Of a stretch of 58,979 nucleotides of DNA, positions 17,687 to 25,956 are shown in pieces (the stretch's first letter is position 1; each line of letters opens with the position of its first letter). This DNA is from JBEOJY01 sp040275305. GTDB lineage: Bacteria; Pseudomonadota; Alphaproteobacteria; UBA9219. Both the position numbers and the translations under genes were made by a program. Under the pieces are notes generated by a model. It saw only the letters and a program-made list of their open reading frames with translations, made no database searches and was not told where the DNA came from. The DNA lies in NCBI GenBank assembly GCA_040275305.1, contig JBEOJY010000008.1, positions 1 through 58,979 on the forward strand, read 5' to 3'.

Positions 17687-18370
17687 TTACGGCATGGCGG
17701 CGATGATGTCTGCTACCGCCTTTGATGCGGAGGTCGAGGCGCGATTCACAAGAATGCTATCGGGCGTTGCTTGTTCGCCGTAGATTTGCTGGTTCCAGGT
17801 TTCGCGTGGCGCGATGACGGAGCCTTCGAGCGAGACACCTACAAAGAGTCCTTCCGAACGGGCGAAAGCGTACATATCGGATTTGAGGCCTATCCCGGTT
17901 GCGGCGTTTACGCCTTTGCCGAGTTCTCCGATGGCGACTCCGGCGTCTGCGCCGAGCGTGACTTGACGGCGGAGAATGGCGTTAAGCCCTTTTTCCGTCA
18001 TGACCGTGATGACCAGTTCCGAGCTTTGGCCGCCGAATTGCAGGCCCCAACTGATGCCGCCTAGCGTGTAAAAAGCTGGCGGGCTCCATTGCCCGTCGGC
18101 GCTGCGCACGAGCATGAGGGCGTTGCCGCCGCGACCTCCGAAGAAAAATGCGGCGCGCAGGAGGCTTGGAACGATAATGATCGCTTTGGCGCGCGTGGCG
18201 AGATCGACGAGGCCGGGATATTGATTGTCGCTCATCATGCTTTGGAAGGTGATGCGCGAGCGGTCGATCAATTGTTCGGGTTCGCTGCCAAATTCGCCGA
18301 CGCTGCGGCAGCTGCCAAGCGCAAAAACCGCTATAAGCGTCAGGATGATGGGCAGGCGGATCTGGCGCAT
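17687..18370 (-). CDS. SYLF/Ysc84-domain lipoprotein
   Basis: A 227-residue exported protein with a signal peptide and a lipobox-like LGSC (Cys21). The mature part is a SYLF lipid-binding domain: GLVDLATRAKAIIIVPSLLR, FFFGGRGGNALMLVR, YTLGGISWGLQFGGQSSELV and a final ARSEGLFVGVSLEGSVI. In bacteria the family is periplasmic or outer-membrane associated and binds lipids; its physiological role is not settled. Start ATG 18370 has a good hydrophobic leader. It lies downstream of the CobS-like gene on the same strand. Confidence 0.9.
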   Translation of the reverse strand: MRQIRLPIILTLIAVFALGSCRSVGEFGSEPEQLIDRSRITFQSMMSDNQYPGLVDLATRAKAIIIVPSLLRAAFFFGGRGGNALMLVRSADGQWSPPAFYTLGGISWGLQFGGQSSELVITVMTEKGLNAILRRQVTLGADAGVAIGELGKGVNAATGIGLKSDMYAFARSEGLFVGVSLEGSVIAPRETWNQQIYGEQATPDSILVNRASTSASKAVADIIAAMP

Positions 18371-18461
18371 GATTTGGTTTCTCCGGTCTCAAGAATTGCA
18401 AGTGATCTTGTCAAATCCATGGCGATATGATGGCTTCGTCCGACATCGCGTGGGTAGTTTC

Positions 18462-19292
18462 TTATTGAATGGTCAGGATGACGCCGAGGATAGTTAATTC
18501 TACGATTTGCTGAAGCGTTCCCAATAAGGGGCCGTTGTAGCCGCGCAGGTTGTTGGCTCCTATAAGCGCCACAAGGATTCCGGAGACGGTGCCAGCCATT
18601 AATACCGTCGCGGCATCTTCGCGCAGCACCGCGAAGACGATGGCTGCGCCGAGGCCAAGCGCTAGCGCGACGCGCAGGGGCGGGGGGTGCTGAAAGTGGT
18701 TGGCGACAGGATCGTTTTCGATGGGGCGGAGCCAGGCGGCTGTCGCGACCATCAGCGCGCGTGACCAGCTGCTGGCGGCGATAAGGGCCTGAAAAACCAC
18801 GAGATTATCGGCAAGGCTGGCCAACGCGCCGATTTTTATAATGATGATAAGGATGATACCAAGGGTGCCGTAATGGACTGAGCGCTCCTCGCGTAGCCAG
18901 CCAATTCTCTGATTCTTGTCGAAGTTATGGCCGTACTGGTTTACGAGACTTGCGAATTCCTCTTCGTGCAGCGCGCGCGTGATCCACAACATGCTGATGA
19001 CCGCGAATGTCGAGGTGATAACTCCTGGCATGCGCATCGCTGTTGCAATCCAGTCGACGCAGGCTCCTCCAATGCCGATCAAGGCTCCGACGATGGGAAA
19101 CCACGCCATGGAGCGCCGAATCAAATGCGGGTGCGGTTGTTCGCGAAAACGTAGAGAAAAGCGGGTTAGATAATTGAAGGCGATCGATAATTCTGCCCAA
19201 AGATTTTCTGGCGCGGGCAACTGGAATGTCGCCGATGGTTTGCCATCAGGTGGCGGCGTGTTTTCTGGCGGTTGTTCGATGGGATCAGACAT
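18462..19292 (-). CDS. CobS-like membrane protein lacking the conserved acidic motifs
   Basis: A 276-residue polytopic membrane protein with the layout of cobalamin synthase (adenosylcobinamide-GDP ribazoletransferase): FNYLTRFSLRF at the N-terminus, RRSMAWFPIVGALIGIGG, a cytoplasmic loop starting LHEEEFAS, and LRGYNGPLLGTLQQIVEL near the end. In CobS proteins the loop reads H-x-D-G-(L/F)-A-D-x3-D-G and the last motif G-x-x-G-D; here the Asp residues are replaced (HEEEFASLVNQYG; YNGP). No other cobalamin gene is nearby. I infer a divergent paralogue with lost or changed activity; ribazoletransferase activity should not be assumed. Confidence 0.7.
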   Translation of the reverse strand: MSDPIEQPPENTPPPDGKPSATFQLPAPENLWAELSIAFNYLTRFSLRFREQPHPHLIRRSMAWFPIVGALIGIGGACVDWIATAMRMPGVITSTFAVISMLWITRALHEEEFASLVNQYGHNFDKNQRIGWLREERSVHYGTLGIILIIIIKIGALASLADNLVVFQALIAASSWSRALMVATAAWLRPIENDPVANHFQHPPPLRVALALGLGAAIVFAVLREDAATVLMAGTVSGILVALIGANNLRGYNGPLLGTLQQIVELTILGVILTIQ

Positions 19293-19350
19293 GCTGATGT
19301 TATACCTGACCTGTCGAGTTGCGGCAACGGGCGAGCCATGTTGCGCATAC

Positions 19351-20928
19351 TTATTTCTTTTCTCGGCTCAGGCTCCACGATATGACCGTTTCGGGGCCAG
19401 AGGTGAAACCGTTGATTTTTAGGTGGAGATTGCGGCGCGGGATGCCGGATCCGCAATAAATTCCGGGTTCGAGGCCAAGCTGCGCATGGTCAACCTGTAA
19501 TCTCCAACCGCAGCCGGAGGGGGTGCGCAAGAGCGCGGAATTCCCCCCTTGCGTCAGAGCCACTTGCATCGTGGGGTGCAGGTGCCAGCGTAGAGTAAAA
19601 GCGCGTCCGTTGCGTCCCGAGAGGGAATCGCGCCCGCGTAAGGATTCGCCGTCGCCGGACAGGGTGAGGTGGCGCATATGGGTGAGATTGAAGGATGCAA
19701 GGTAGCCTTCATGCGACATTTCTAGGCACTGATGGCCATTCTGTTCATATCGCTGCGACGTAACGCGCACGGGGTTCAGTACGCCTCCGGTTTCCTGCAC
19801 TTCGCAGGCGTTGGTGTCTTCAATGGTCATGGTCGAATGCGCGGCGGTCGAGGCGCAGGCCATGCGCCATGCTTTGCTTTCCGTTTGTTCGGCTCCTCCG
19901 CAGTTTGTGATGATCCTTTCGCGCCCATGGCTGAATTCGAAACTCAAGAGTCCGGCGTGGCCTGCGCTTCCTGCGGAGCAAGGCGGGGGCGAAGCACCGT
20001 CCGCGATCAGCATGCTGCGTCCGGCCATAAGCCTTTCGTAGCCTGTTTGGGGGAGGCGGCAGATGGTCCGGCGGCGCGTGTCAGTTTGCGCGATCACTGC
20101 TTCGATGAAGGAGGGCGTTTCCTCGATGCTGCCATGAAACAGCGCGAGCCCCCCGTCACCATGGCGGAATAATCTTAACGCGGGGGTCAGCGCCAAGATG
20201 GCGAGGCGGATGCTCTCCGGCGGCGGCAGGTTGGCAGAAATGTAGGCCGTGCGCAGGTTGAGGAGTCGTTCCAACATATGCAGCTGCTCGGATGGGTTGC
20301 GGGCGATGGGGCCGCCATCGGGCAGGATTTCCGCCGCAAGGTGCCGATCTAGCCATTCCGCGCAGTTGGCGAGCGTTTTGCTATCCCGGTCAAAGTTCAG
20401 GATGCCGTAGATGACGGCTTCGAGCGCCGCGAGGCCTTTCGCGCCAGACGGAAGCGGGGGAACGGTGTTCAGAAGGTGTTTCCATTGGCGATGCAGGCTT
20501 GCCGCCAGACGATCCATGAATTCCGGCGTCGCAATTGGCGCGATGAATGCGCATGTGCCGATCCACGCTGTGATTCTTGCGCCTAGCAAGCCTGGCGACC
20601 ATTCGTCATTGCTCCAGCGGTCATGCATACTCATCCATTCGTCGATCAGCGACAACGCGGCATGGCGGGCTTCGTCGGTTCCGACTTCGCGGAGATTGCG
20701 GAGGGTGATTTCGGATGGTTGGTTTGGAGGGAGATCGAAGAGGGAGGGCTGTTTGTTGATAACGGAGAGGCCTGCGACCAGATTGCCGGGCCATGGGTCA
20801 GGCGGCGCGAAACGCAGTTTCGCGGAGTCTTCTCCCGATGTCAGAAGTTTTTGATAGACGGGGTTGCCATAGGCGACGGCGCGAACGCCGGTGCGGACCT
20901 TGTTCAGGAGTTTCGCGTTAAATCTCAT
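19351..20928 (-). CDS. Heparinase II/III family protein
   Basis: A 525-residue protein. The N-terminal half is an alpha-helical toroid-type domain (WSNDEWSPGLLGARITAWIG, ILPDGGPIARNPSEQLHML), and the C-terminal half a beta-sandwich (HAGLLSFEFSHGRERIITNC, LSLSGRNGRAFTLRWHLHP), the two-domain layout of alphaproteobacterial heparinase II/III-like proteins. Family members cleave acidic polysaccharides by beta-elimination; the actual substrate here is unknown. No signal peptide is apparent, as is usual for this group. It ends a run with rpe, whose stop lies 12 bases before this start. Confidence 0.88.
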   Translation of the reverse strand: MRFNAKLLNKVRTGVRAVAYGNPVYQKLLTSGEDSAKLRFAPPDPWPGNLVAGLSVINKQPSLFDLPPNQPSEITLRNLREVGTDEARHAALSLIDEWMSMHDRWSNDEWSPGLLGARITAWIGTCAFIAPIATPEFMDRLAASLHRQWKHLLNTVPPLPSGAKGLAALEAVIYGILNFDRDSKTLANCAEWLDRHLAAEILPDGGPIARNPSEQLHMLERLLNLRTAYISANLPPPESIRLAILALTPALRLFRHGDGGLALFHGSIEETPSFIEAVIAQTDTRRRTICRLPQTGYERLMAGRSMLIADGASPPPCSAGSAGHAGLLSFEFSHGRERIITNCGGAEQTESKAWRMACASTAAHSTMTIEDTNACEVQETGGVLNPVRVTSQRYEQNGHQCLEMSHEGYLASFNLTHMRHLTLSGDGESLRGRDSLSGRNGRAFTLRWHLHPTMQVALTQGGNSALLRTPSGCGWRLQVDHAQLGLEPGIYCGSGIPRRNLHLKINGFTSGPETVISWSLSREKK

Positions 20929-20940
20929 GCGTCAGGTCTT

Positions 20941-21600
20941 TCAATTCCGCAGGGCGCGGAGATTGTCGGCGTAATGCGAGGGACCACCTTTGAAGCTGGC
21001 GGAGCCGGCGACGAGCAGGTCAGCCCCCGCAGCGATGACAGTTCTTGCGGTTTCCGGCGTGATGCCACCATCCACTTCAAGGTCGATGGGTTTGCCGAGC
21101 GCATCGATACGTTTGCGTAGCGCGGCGATTTTTTCAAGCTGCGAGGCAATGAAACTTTGTCCGCCGAATCCAGGATTGACAGACATGACGAGCACGAGAT
21201 CAACATCGCCAAGAACATAGTCAATCATGGAGAGGGGCGTTGCCGGGTTGAGGGCTATTCCCGCTTTCTTTCCCAATGATCGGATGAGACTAAGCGTTCG
21301 GTGCAGGTGCGGGCCGGATTCCGGGTGGACCGTGATGATGTCCGCGCCGGCTTCCGCGAAATCATGGATATAGGGGTCGACGGGGGCGATCATCAAATGC
21401 ACATCGAATATTTTGCGCGAATGTGGACGGATCGCTTTGACGACGCATGGGCCGATGGTGAGGTTGGGGACAAAATGGCCGTCCATAACGTCGATATGGA
21501 TATAGTCCGCTCCTGCCGCGTCGATGGCGCGCACTTCGTCTCCAAGTTTGGCGAAGTCAGCCGAGAGGATGGAAGGGGCGAGGCGGACAGGTTGTTGCAT
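20941..21600 (-). CDS. rpe: Ribulose-phosphate 3-epimerase
   Basis: A 219-residue TIM-barrel enzyme interconverting ribulose 5-phosphate and xylulose 5-phosphate. The motifs are complete: LAPSILSADFAKLG, YIHIDVMDGHFVPNLTIGP, DVHLMI, MSVNPGFGGQSFI and LEVDGGI. The ATG at 21600 (MQQPVRLAPS) matches the family's start; a longer TTG reading from 21636 adds a non-conserved leader. It is followed at 12 bases by the heparinase-family gene on the same strand, an arrangement that suggests co-transcription. Confidence 0.96.
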   Translation of the reverse strand: MQQPVRLAPSILSADFAKLGDEVRAIDAAGADYIHIDVMDGHFVPNLTIGPCVVKAIRPHSRKIFDVHLMIAPVDPYIHDFAEAGADIITVHPESGPHLHRTLSLIRSLGKKAGIALNPATPLSMIDYVLGDVDLVLVMSVNPGFGGQSFIASQLEKIAALRKRIDALGKPIDLEVDGGITPETARTVIAAGADLLVAGSASFKGGPSHYADNLRALRN

Positions 21601-21706
21601 GGGCGAGCGCTGGGCCAACTGATTATGAGAAGGCAAAAAGTATAGTCCATCCTTCAGGGGAAGGAAAGGTCATGATCATTATCGCATCTTGAGTGTTACC
21701 GTGAGT

Positions 21707-22759
21707 TTAACCTGCGGCAATTTTCGCCACTTTTTCCGTCTGCTTCGCGGAATGTTCTTGCAGCCAGGCTATGTAGGGGTCCCAGACAAGGGAAGGGGCG
21801 CTGCGGCTTGCGATGATGCCGATATGTCCGGTCATCGGTTCGATCAAGGTCGCATTGGGTAGGAGATTGGCAAGAGGGAGGGTCGATTCCGGGGGCACGA
21901 TGCGGTCTTTGCCAGGCGCGACGATATAGGCAGGTTGGTCGAGCGCACGGGGTTCGATGGTGACGCCGCCAATTTTCCAACGCGACTGGCCGCTCAGGTT
22001 GCAGCCATAGAGTTCGCGGAAGCAGGCGCGCGCGACGGGGGCGGTGAGCGGCACGCCGTCGTTGAGCCAGTCTTCGAGCAGCGCGAAGTGCCGCGCTTTG
22101 CCTGAGGTGGGGTCGAGTTTGCCGAAGTTGGCGAATTTGATGGGGACTTGCAGCGGTTGGAAGCTGGCAAACAGGGTTTGGATCATGTCGACGGGAAGGT
22201 AGCCTAGCGCATTGAGCATGGATTCGACCTGATGGGCGATGTCTAGGAATTTTGGGCCGATTTTTGGGTCTGGCTGGTGGAAGTCCCAAGGCGTCGCGAG
22301 CAACGTGATGGTTTTGACCAGTTCAGGCCTTAAGGTCGCCAGCGCTATGGCAAGCAGGCCCCCCATGCAATAACCGAGCACATGGCATGGGGCAGGGCAC
22401 GTTTCATCATGGCTTTGCCACTGGGCGGCCAGTTCCAGCGTGGGGATGAGGCGGCGCAGAACGTAGTCGTCGAGCGTGAATCCTGTTTCGGTTTCTCCCG
22501 GCGCGTCCCAGTCCACGAGCAGCGGGCGAAAGCCTTGTGAGGCGAGCGTTCTTAAGAAGGACAGGTCTTTGTCGAGGTCGAGGATCGTATAGCGGTTAAT
22601 CAGCGAGGGGATGACGAGGATGATCGGGGCGTTCTTCGCGGATGGGTTGTAATCGCGCAGCGTCGTGGTTCCCGCGCGCCAGATCGCCGGGGCGTCTGGG
22701 AGGCTTCGTTTGGCAGGATGGTCGCGGTAGAGGCGAATGCCCTTGATTACCTGACGCAT
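21707..22759 (-). CDS. PhaC-like polyhydroxyalkanoate synthase (short form)
   Basis: From ATG 22759 the product is 350 residues, the size of class III/IV PHA synthases. It has an alpha/beta-hydrolase fold with the PHA-synthase lipase-like box GYCMGG (Cys131), in which Cys replaces the lipase Ser. The region before it reads GIRLYRDHPAKRSLP, then LVIPSLINRYTILDL and LLVDWDAPG, and candidate Asp (APGKDRIVP) and His (GHIG) follow. The frame is open to 23140, but 22806-23140 overlaps the preceding gene, whose coiled-coil C-terminus is the better coding choice. The exact start is therefore uncertain. A small partner upstream and phaR 3 kb away support a PHA role; actual polymerase activity is inferred. 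Confidence 0.78.
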   Translation of the reverse strand: MRQVIKGIRLYRDHPAKRSLPDAPAIWRAGTTTLRDYNPSAKNAPIILVIPSLINRYTILDLDKDLSFLRTLASQGFRPLLVDWDAPGETETGFTLDDYVLRRLIPTLELAAQWQSHDETCPAPCHVLGYCMGGLLAIALATLRPELVKTITLLATPWDFHQPDPKIGPKFLDIAHQVESMLNALGYLPVDMIQTLFASFQPLQVPIKFANFGKLDPTSGKARHFALLEDWLNDGVPLTAPVARACFRELYGCNLSGQSRWKIGGVTIEPRALDQPAYIVAPGKDRIVPPESTLPLANLLPNATLIEPMTGHIGIIASRSAPSLVWDPYIAWLQEHSAKQTEKVAKIAAG

Positions 22760-22805
22760 ACGCGCGCAGGATTCGTGACGGATCGCCGCGTCAAAGGCGG
22801 CAGGG

Positions 22806-23297
22806 TCAGTATGGTTCCGAAGCGTAAGGAGTCGTTCCAGTCGCGCTCGTTGGTCCGGATTCCAGCCGGGCGACTCGCTGTTCAAGTTCGGCCATGCGTT
22901 CGGCCATGCGATGGGCAAGCTGAGCCAGACGGACAATGATGTCATCAGGTGCCATGCGAGCGGCCTCGGCCCCTGTCTCGCCGGAAGCTGGTTCGCTGCG
23001 GTTTGCGGCGGCATCGGCAGCAGCGGAAGTCTGGCCGGATTCGCCATATGCGGCAGGGCCTGTGGGGGAAGAATTTGCTGAATTGGGGGGGGCTCCGTGT
23101 CCATGCGTCGCATTCTGCACCAAGCTTGTCCAATCGGCAAACATGCGTCGCGAAGGTTCGAGCAAGCGCATGAGTTCTTCGCGCGCCTTTGGATCGTTGG
23201 AGCAGGTCGCGAGATGTTCTTGCCACATGTCGCAAGCTTCGGATGCGAGCGCGGCGAAGTCGGGGGGGATGAGGGGGGAAGCAGCGGGTTGCGACAT
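22806..23297 (-). CDS. Possible PHA-synthase partner subunit (PhaE/PhaR-like), unproven
   Basis: A 163-residue product with an acidic helical N-terminus (FAALASEACDMWQEHLATCS, then MRLLEPSRRMFADWTSLV), a low-complexity Ala/Ser/Pro linker, and a C-terminal coiled coil (LAHRMAERMAELEQRVARLE). It lies 46 bases upstream of the PhaC-like gene on the same strand. Class III and IV PHA synthases need a second helical subunit (PhaE or PhaR); the position and the C-terminal coiled coil suggest such a partner, but I see no diagnostic motif. The overlap with the long reading of phaC is in another frame. Confidence 0.6.
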   Translation of the reverse strand: MSQPAASPLIPPDFAALASEACDMWQEHLATCSNDPKAREELMRLLEPSRRMFADWTSLVQNATHGHGAPPNSANSSPTGPAAYGESGQTSAAADAAANRSEPASGETGAEAARMAPDDIIVRLAQLAHRMAERMAELEQRVARLESGPTSATGTTPYASEPY

Positions 23298-23326
23298 CTT
23301 ACATCACTCCATTTGTAGTCCTCTAT

Positions 23327-23689
23327 TTAGCGCTCAACAAGCATGGGGCCGAGCGCACAGCCACCGAGTATATGCACGTGGTAGTGCGGAACCTCTTGCT
23401 GCGCGTTGGTTCCGGCGTTGGCGATGAGGCGGTAACCACTGGCGGCGACTTTGACTTCTTCGGCAACTTTGCCGATGGCACGCTCGAAGCCTGCTATTTC
23501 GGCGTCACTTGCCATGGCGGAAAAGTCCGCGTGCGAGACGTAAGGGCCTTTGGGGATTATCAGCACATGCACAGGGGCTTTGGGGCTTATATCATGGAAA
23601 GCGAGCGCGTATTCGTTTTCATAGACTTTTTTGCAGGGGACTTCTCCACGCAGAATCTTCGCAAAGATATTGTTGGCGTTATAGGTCAT
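23327..23689 (-). CDS. HIT-family nucleotide-binding protein (HinT type)
   Basis: A 120-residue histidine-triad protein. NIFAKILRGEVPCKKVYE at the N-terminus and the triad HYHVHILGG near the C-terminus identify it as the HinT branch, purine nucleoside phosphoramidate hydrolases. The ATG at 23689 has AGGTGA at good spacing; a GTG at 23698 is also possible. It lies downstream of the HisA-like gene on the same strand, separated by 90 bases; hinT often neighbours histidine genes in alphaproteobacteria. Confidence 0.94.
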   Translation of the reverse strand: MTYNANNIFAKILRGEVPCKKVYENEYALAFHDISPKAPVHVLIIPKGPYVSHADFSAMASDAEIAGFERAIGKVAEEVKVAASGYRLIANAGTNAQQEVPHYHVHILGGCALGPMLVER

Positions 23690-23779
23690 GGCAGTCACCT
23701 GTTTGGAAATGTAGTCGAGGCGAGCTGAGAGCTTATCATATTTGCGCGGATGCAGGAACTTTTTAGCCTGTTTCTCACC

Positions 23780-24511
23780 CTATGTTTCCGTCGCGACGCG
23801 CAATGCGTCTTCTGATTTTATCATGCCGCTGTAGAGCGCGTAGCCTAGAATCAAGCCCTCGACGCCTGTGGGGGCTAGCTCTCGAATTTGCGCGAGGTCG
23901 TCAAGCGTGCGCACGCCGCCAGCGGCGATGACCGGGATTGTAAGGCAGAAGGCGAGATCGGTTAGCGACTCGATATCGACATCCGCCAACGCGCCGTCCC
24001 TGTTGATATCCGCGTAGATGATAGCCGCAGCGCCCGCTTCTTCCGCGCGCAAGGCAAGATCGAGCGTTTTGAGCGAGGAGGTCGAGGTCCAGCCGGTGGT
24101 CGCCACAAATCCGTTGCGCGAGTCGATCTTGACTGCAATGCGGTCGGGAAAGCGGCGGCAGGCCTCGCGCATCAGTTCGGGGTCGTTGGCGGCCGCAGTG
24201 CTCAGGACTACACGCGCGATGCCTTTTTGCAGCCAGTTCTCGATGGATTCGATTGCGCGCAACCCGCCGCTCAGTTGAATCGGGCTTTTGACGCGCGCGA
24301 GAATCGCTTCGATGGCGGCGTTGTTGATGGGCTGTCCTGCGAAAGCGCCGTTCAGATCCACAACATGCAGCCATGGGAAGCCTTGCTGCTCCAGTTGCAT
24401 CGCGCGTTCATAGGGGCGTTCCTGCAACAATTCCGCTTGCTCCAAATCGCCACCGCGCGTGAGCCGCGCAAGCGTGCCATCTTTGATATGGATCGAGGGG
24501 TATAAAATCAT
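23780..24511 (-). CDS. HisA-like isomerase with catalytic Asp replaced by His
   Basis: A 243-residue half-barrel-duplicated TIM barrel closely resembling HisA (phosphoribosylformimino-5-aminoimidazole carboxamide ribotide isomerase, histidine pathway): FPWLHVVDLNGAFAGQP, AIIYADINRDGALADVD and VIAAGGVRTLDDLAQI are recognisable. However, the opening motif, normally PAIDLKDG, reads PSIHIKDG: His8 (codon CAT) where the family's catalytic Asp is. QLSGGLR replaces QLGGGIR, YADI replaces YTDI and GYAL replaces GRAL. The second catalytic Asp (KIDSRNG) is kept. It is alone, without hisB, hisH, hisF or hisE. I infer a divergent paralogue or a weakened enzyme; a second hisA elsewhere would support the former. 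Confidence 0.85.
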   Translation of the reverse strand: MILYPSIHIKDGTLARLTRGGDLEQAELLQERPYERAMQLEQQGFPWLHVVDLNGAFAGQPINNAAIEAILARVKSPIQLSGGLRAIESIENWLQKGIARVVLSTAAANDPELMREACRRFPDRIAVKIDSRNGFVATTGWTSTSSLKTLDLALRAEEAGAAAIIYADINRDGALADVDIESLTDLAFCLTIPVIAAGGVRTLDDLAQIRELAPTGVEGLILGYALYSGMIKSEDALRVATET

Positions 24512-24517
24512 GCGGGT

Positions 24518-24549
24518 TCTATACTCCCTCTGCGGGGGAGATGTATAGA
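24518..24549 (-). promoter_or_regulatory. Hairpin just upstream of the HisA-like start
   Basis: TCTATA (24518-24523) pairs with TATAGA (24544-24549), and CTCCC (24524-24528) with GGGAG (24536-24540), enclosing a short loop. On the minus strand it ends 6 bases before the HisA-like ATG. No T-run follows, so it is more likely a leader structure affecting translation than a terminator of the upstream gene. Confidence 0.4.
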
Positions 24550-24566
24550 GGCCGCAATTCCGCTTT

Positions 24567-25196
24567 TTATGCGCAACTCAATGCGAGCAATCTTTGCCGG
24601 CGCATGCGGAGCATGTATTCGGGAGGCAAGCGAAGATCTTTTGCCGGAACCTTAACCCCCTGAGCAGGAACATTTTCCATGGCCCGGAGTTCCGCGATGT
24701 TTTTGGCTGGGGAAACTTTTGCGGTTTCGACGCGCAATTGCGCCTTGCTGCCTGGGGCTGTTGGTATCAGCCTAGAGGGGAGGCTTGCGAGCGTGCTGTG
24801 TTTGGGCGCGGTATCGTTTGCGTTGGTTGGCTGATGGGTCAGGTTAGCTGCGTTGAAGGTTATTCTTTGCTGCGCTCTTTTTGCGTTGCGCATCAGTGGA
24901 GTCGCTGCGGCTGGCTGTTTAGCCGTTGCTGGTGCCGATTTTGAGCTGTTGTTGTTTAGGCGTTGTAATAGGCGTTGGTGGCGTTGCAGTAGGCGGTTTC
25001 TGTAAAATGGGTCAATATCTATGGCAACTTCGCCTGTCGGCGTTCCGTTTTTTTCGATGTTCAAAGGCACGATGCCGCTTTGCGGGGCCATTGTGAGTTC
25101 CCGGTATTTGTTGGGAAACATCATCGGTTTGCGCGCGCCCGCGCGTTTTAAGGTGTCTCCGAGAAAATCTACCGCCAGCGTATTGTTCATTGTCAT
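24567..25196 (-). CDS. Unrecognised basic protein
   Basis: A product of about 209 residues (start at ATG 25196 or 25190; GTG 25202 is also open). The N-terminus (TLAVDFLGDTLKRAGARKPM) and the C-terminus (VPAKDLRLPPEYMLRMRRQR) look folded, while the middle is low-complexity, rich in Asn, Ala, Thr and Arg. No signal peptide, membrane segment or known motif is seen. It lies 55 bases upstream of the HisA-like gene on the same strand. Confidence 0.6.
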   Translation of the reverse strand: MTMNNTLAVDFLGDTLKRAGARKPMMFPNKYRELTMAPQSGIVPLNIEKNGTPTGEVAIDIDPFYRNRLLQRHQRLLQRLNNNSSKSAPATAKQPAAATPLMRNAKRAQQRITFNAANLTHQPTNANDTAPKHSTLASLPSRLIPTAPGSKAQLRVETAKVSPAKNIAELRAMENVPAQGVKVPAKDLRLPPEYMLRMRRQRLLALSCA

Positions 25197-25245
25197 GCCC
25201 ACTTGTTTTGCATTTCGACTATGGGGTTATTGTAGATGGGCATGG

Positions 25246-25274
25246 TTGACGGAGTCTGAATTTACAGCTCTAAC
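25246..25274 (+). promoter_or_regulatory. Candidate sigma-70 promoter facing phaR
   Basis: TTGACG (25246-25251) and TCTAAC (25269-25274) are 17 bases apart, matching the TTGACA and TATAAT boxes at 5/6 and 4/6 positions. A transcript from here would run through a structured stretch and reach phaR, giving a leader of roughly 670 bases, or would make a separate small RNA. Confidence 0.3.
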
Positions 25275-25472
25275 CCATTGAAACAAAACGATTATGTGTG
25301 ATTTGTCTCAAATATCGCTTAAAGACGAGGGGAAAAATCTAGGAAAACGAAGGCTAAAATCTGTTTGAACTGGTTTTGGGCAGCGGCAAGCTCATTGCGC
25401 AGGTTTTTTTTATGGGCGCGTATGAGGCGACGACTGAACGGGGCAAGCTGGTGGGAAATCTCTCATAAATAC

Positions 25473-25687
25473 GTTGCGAAGCCTTCGGGGTTGTGGTAGG
25501 AATGTTCCTGCTTTCCTGTAGAAGGGGAAGCGCAACGAGAAAGAAGGGCCCGCAAGCCATGGATCGCGGGGGAAGTACCGGAAGTCTCGTTCGCAGATGG
25601 CGCCTCTCGCGCCACCGGGCATAGGGTCCGGTAGCGTGAAGAGGGAGAGGTCTCTCTCCTCTTGCAAGACAAGGGGTTTGGTTTGTC
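25473..25687. ncRNA. Multi-hairpin non-coding stretch upstream of phaR (possible structured RNA)
   Basis: The 760-base gap between the basic protein and phaR holds no convincing gene. Within it, five stems follow one another: GTTGCG 25473-25478 with CGCAAC 25531-25536; CCCGC 25549-25553 with GCGGG 25566-25570; TACCGG 25576-25581 with CCGGTA 25628-25633, enclosing TGGCGC/GCGCCA (25598-25603, 25609-25614); an 11-bp stem with one bulge at 25639-25663; and GACAA/TTGTC at 25668-25687. No known RNA family is recognised, and the strand is uncertain. A minus-strand open frame here (25354-25977) looks like non-coding translation. Confidence 0.35.
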
Positions 25688-25956
25688 GGAGACGGAAGTA
25701 GCAAGTGAGGAGTATGGAAAGCATGAGCTAGGAGCGATAATACCGGAAAGGTCATATGGAGGCAATGAGGGGGATTTGTCGGCGCGATTCTTTTGCTCCG
25801 GCGTTCCTGATGCGTTAGATTCTCGCGACTGTCGCGATAAAATTTGTCTTGAGTATTTCGGGGGATTAGGGCAAAAGTTAAAATCCTTTCTTTACCCTCA
25901 ATCCGGCGAAAACCATGACCGTAACTTCCGCACAGAGACTCTTGCAGGGATCTTCT

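Noticed and set aside
22760..23140. Long N-terminal extension of the PhaC-like protein
   Set aside because: It is antisense-free but lies in another frame of a gene with a convincing coiled coil; the translated sequence is Pro/Trp-rich and non-conserved in appearance.
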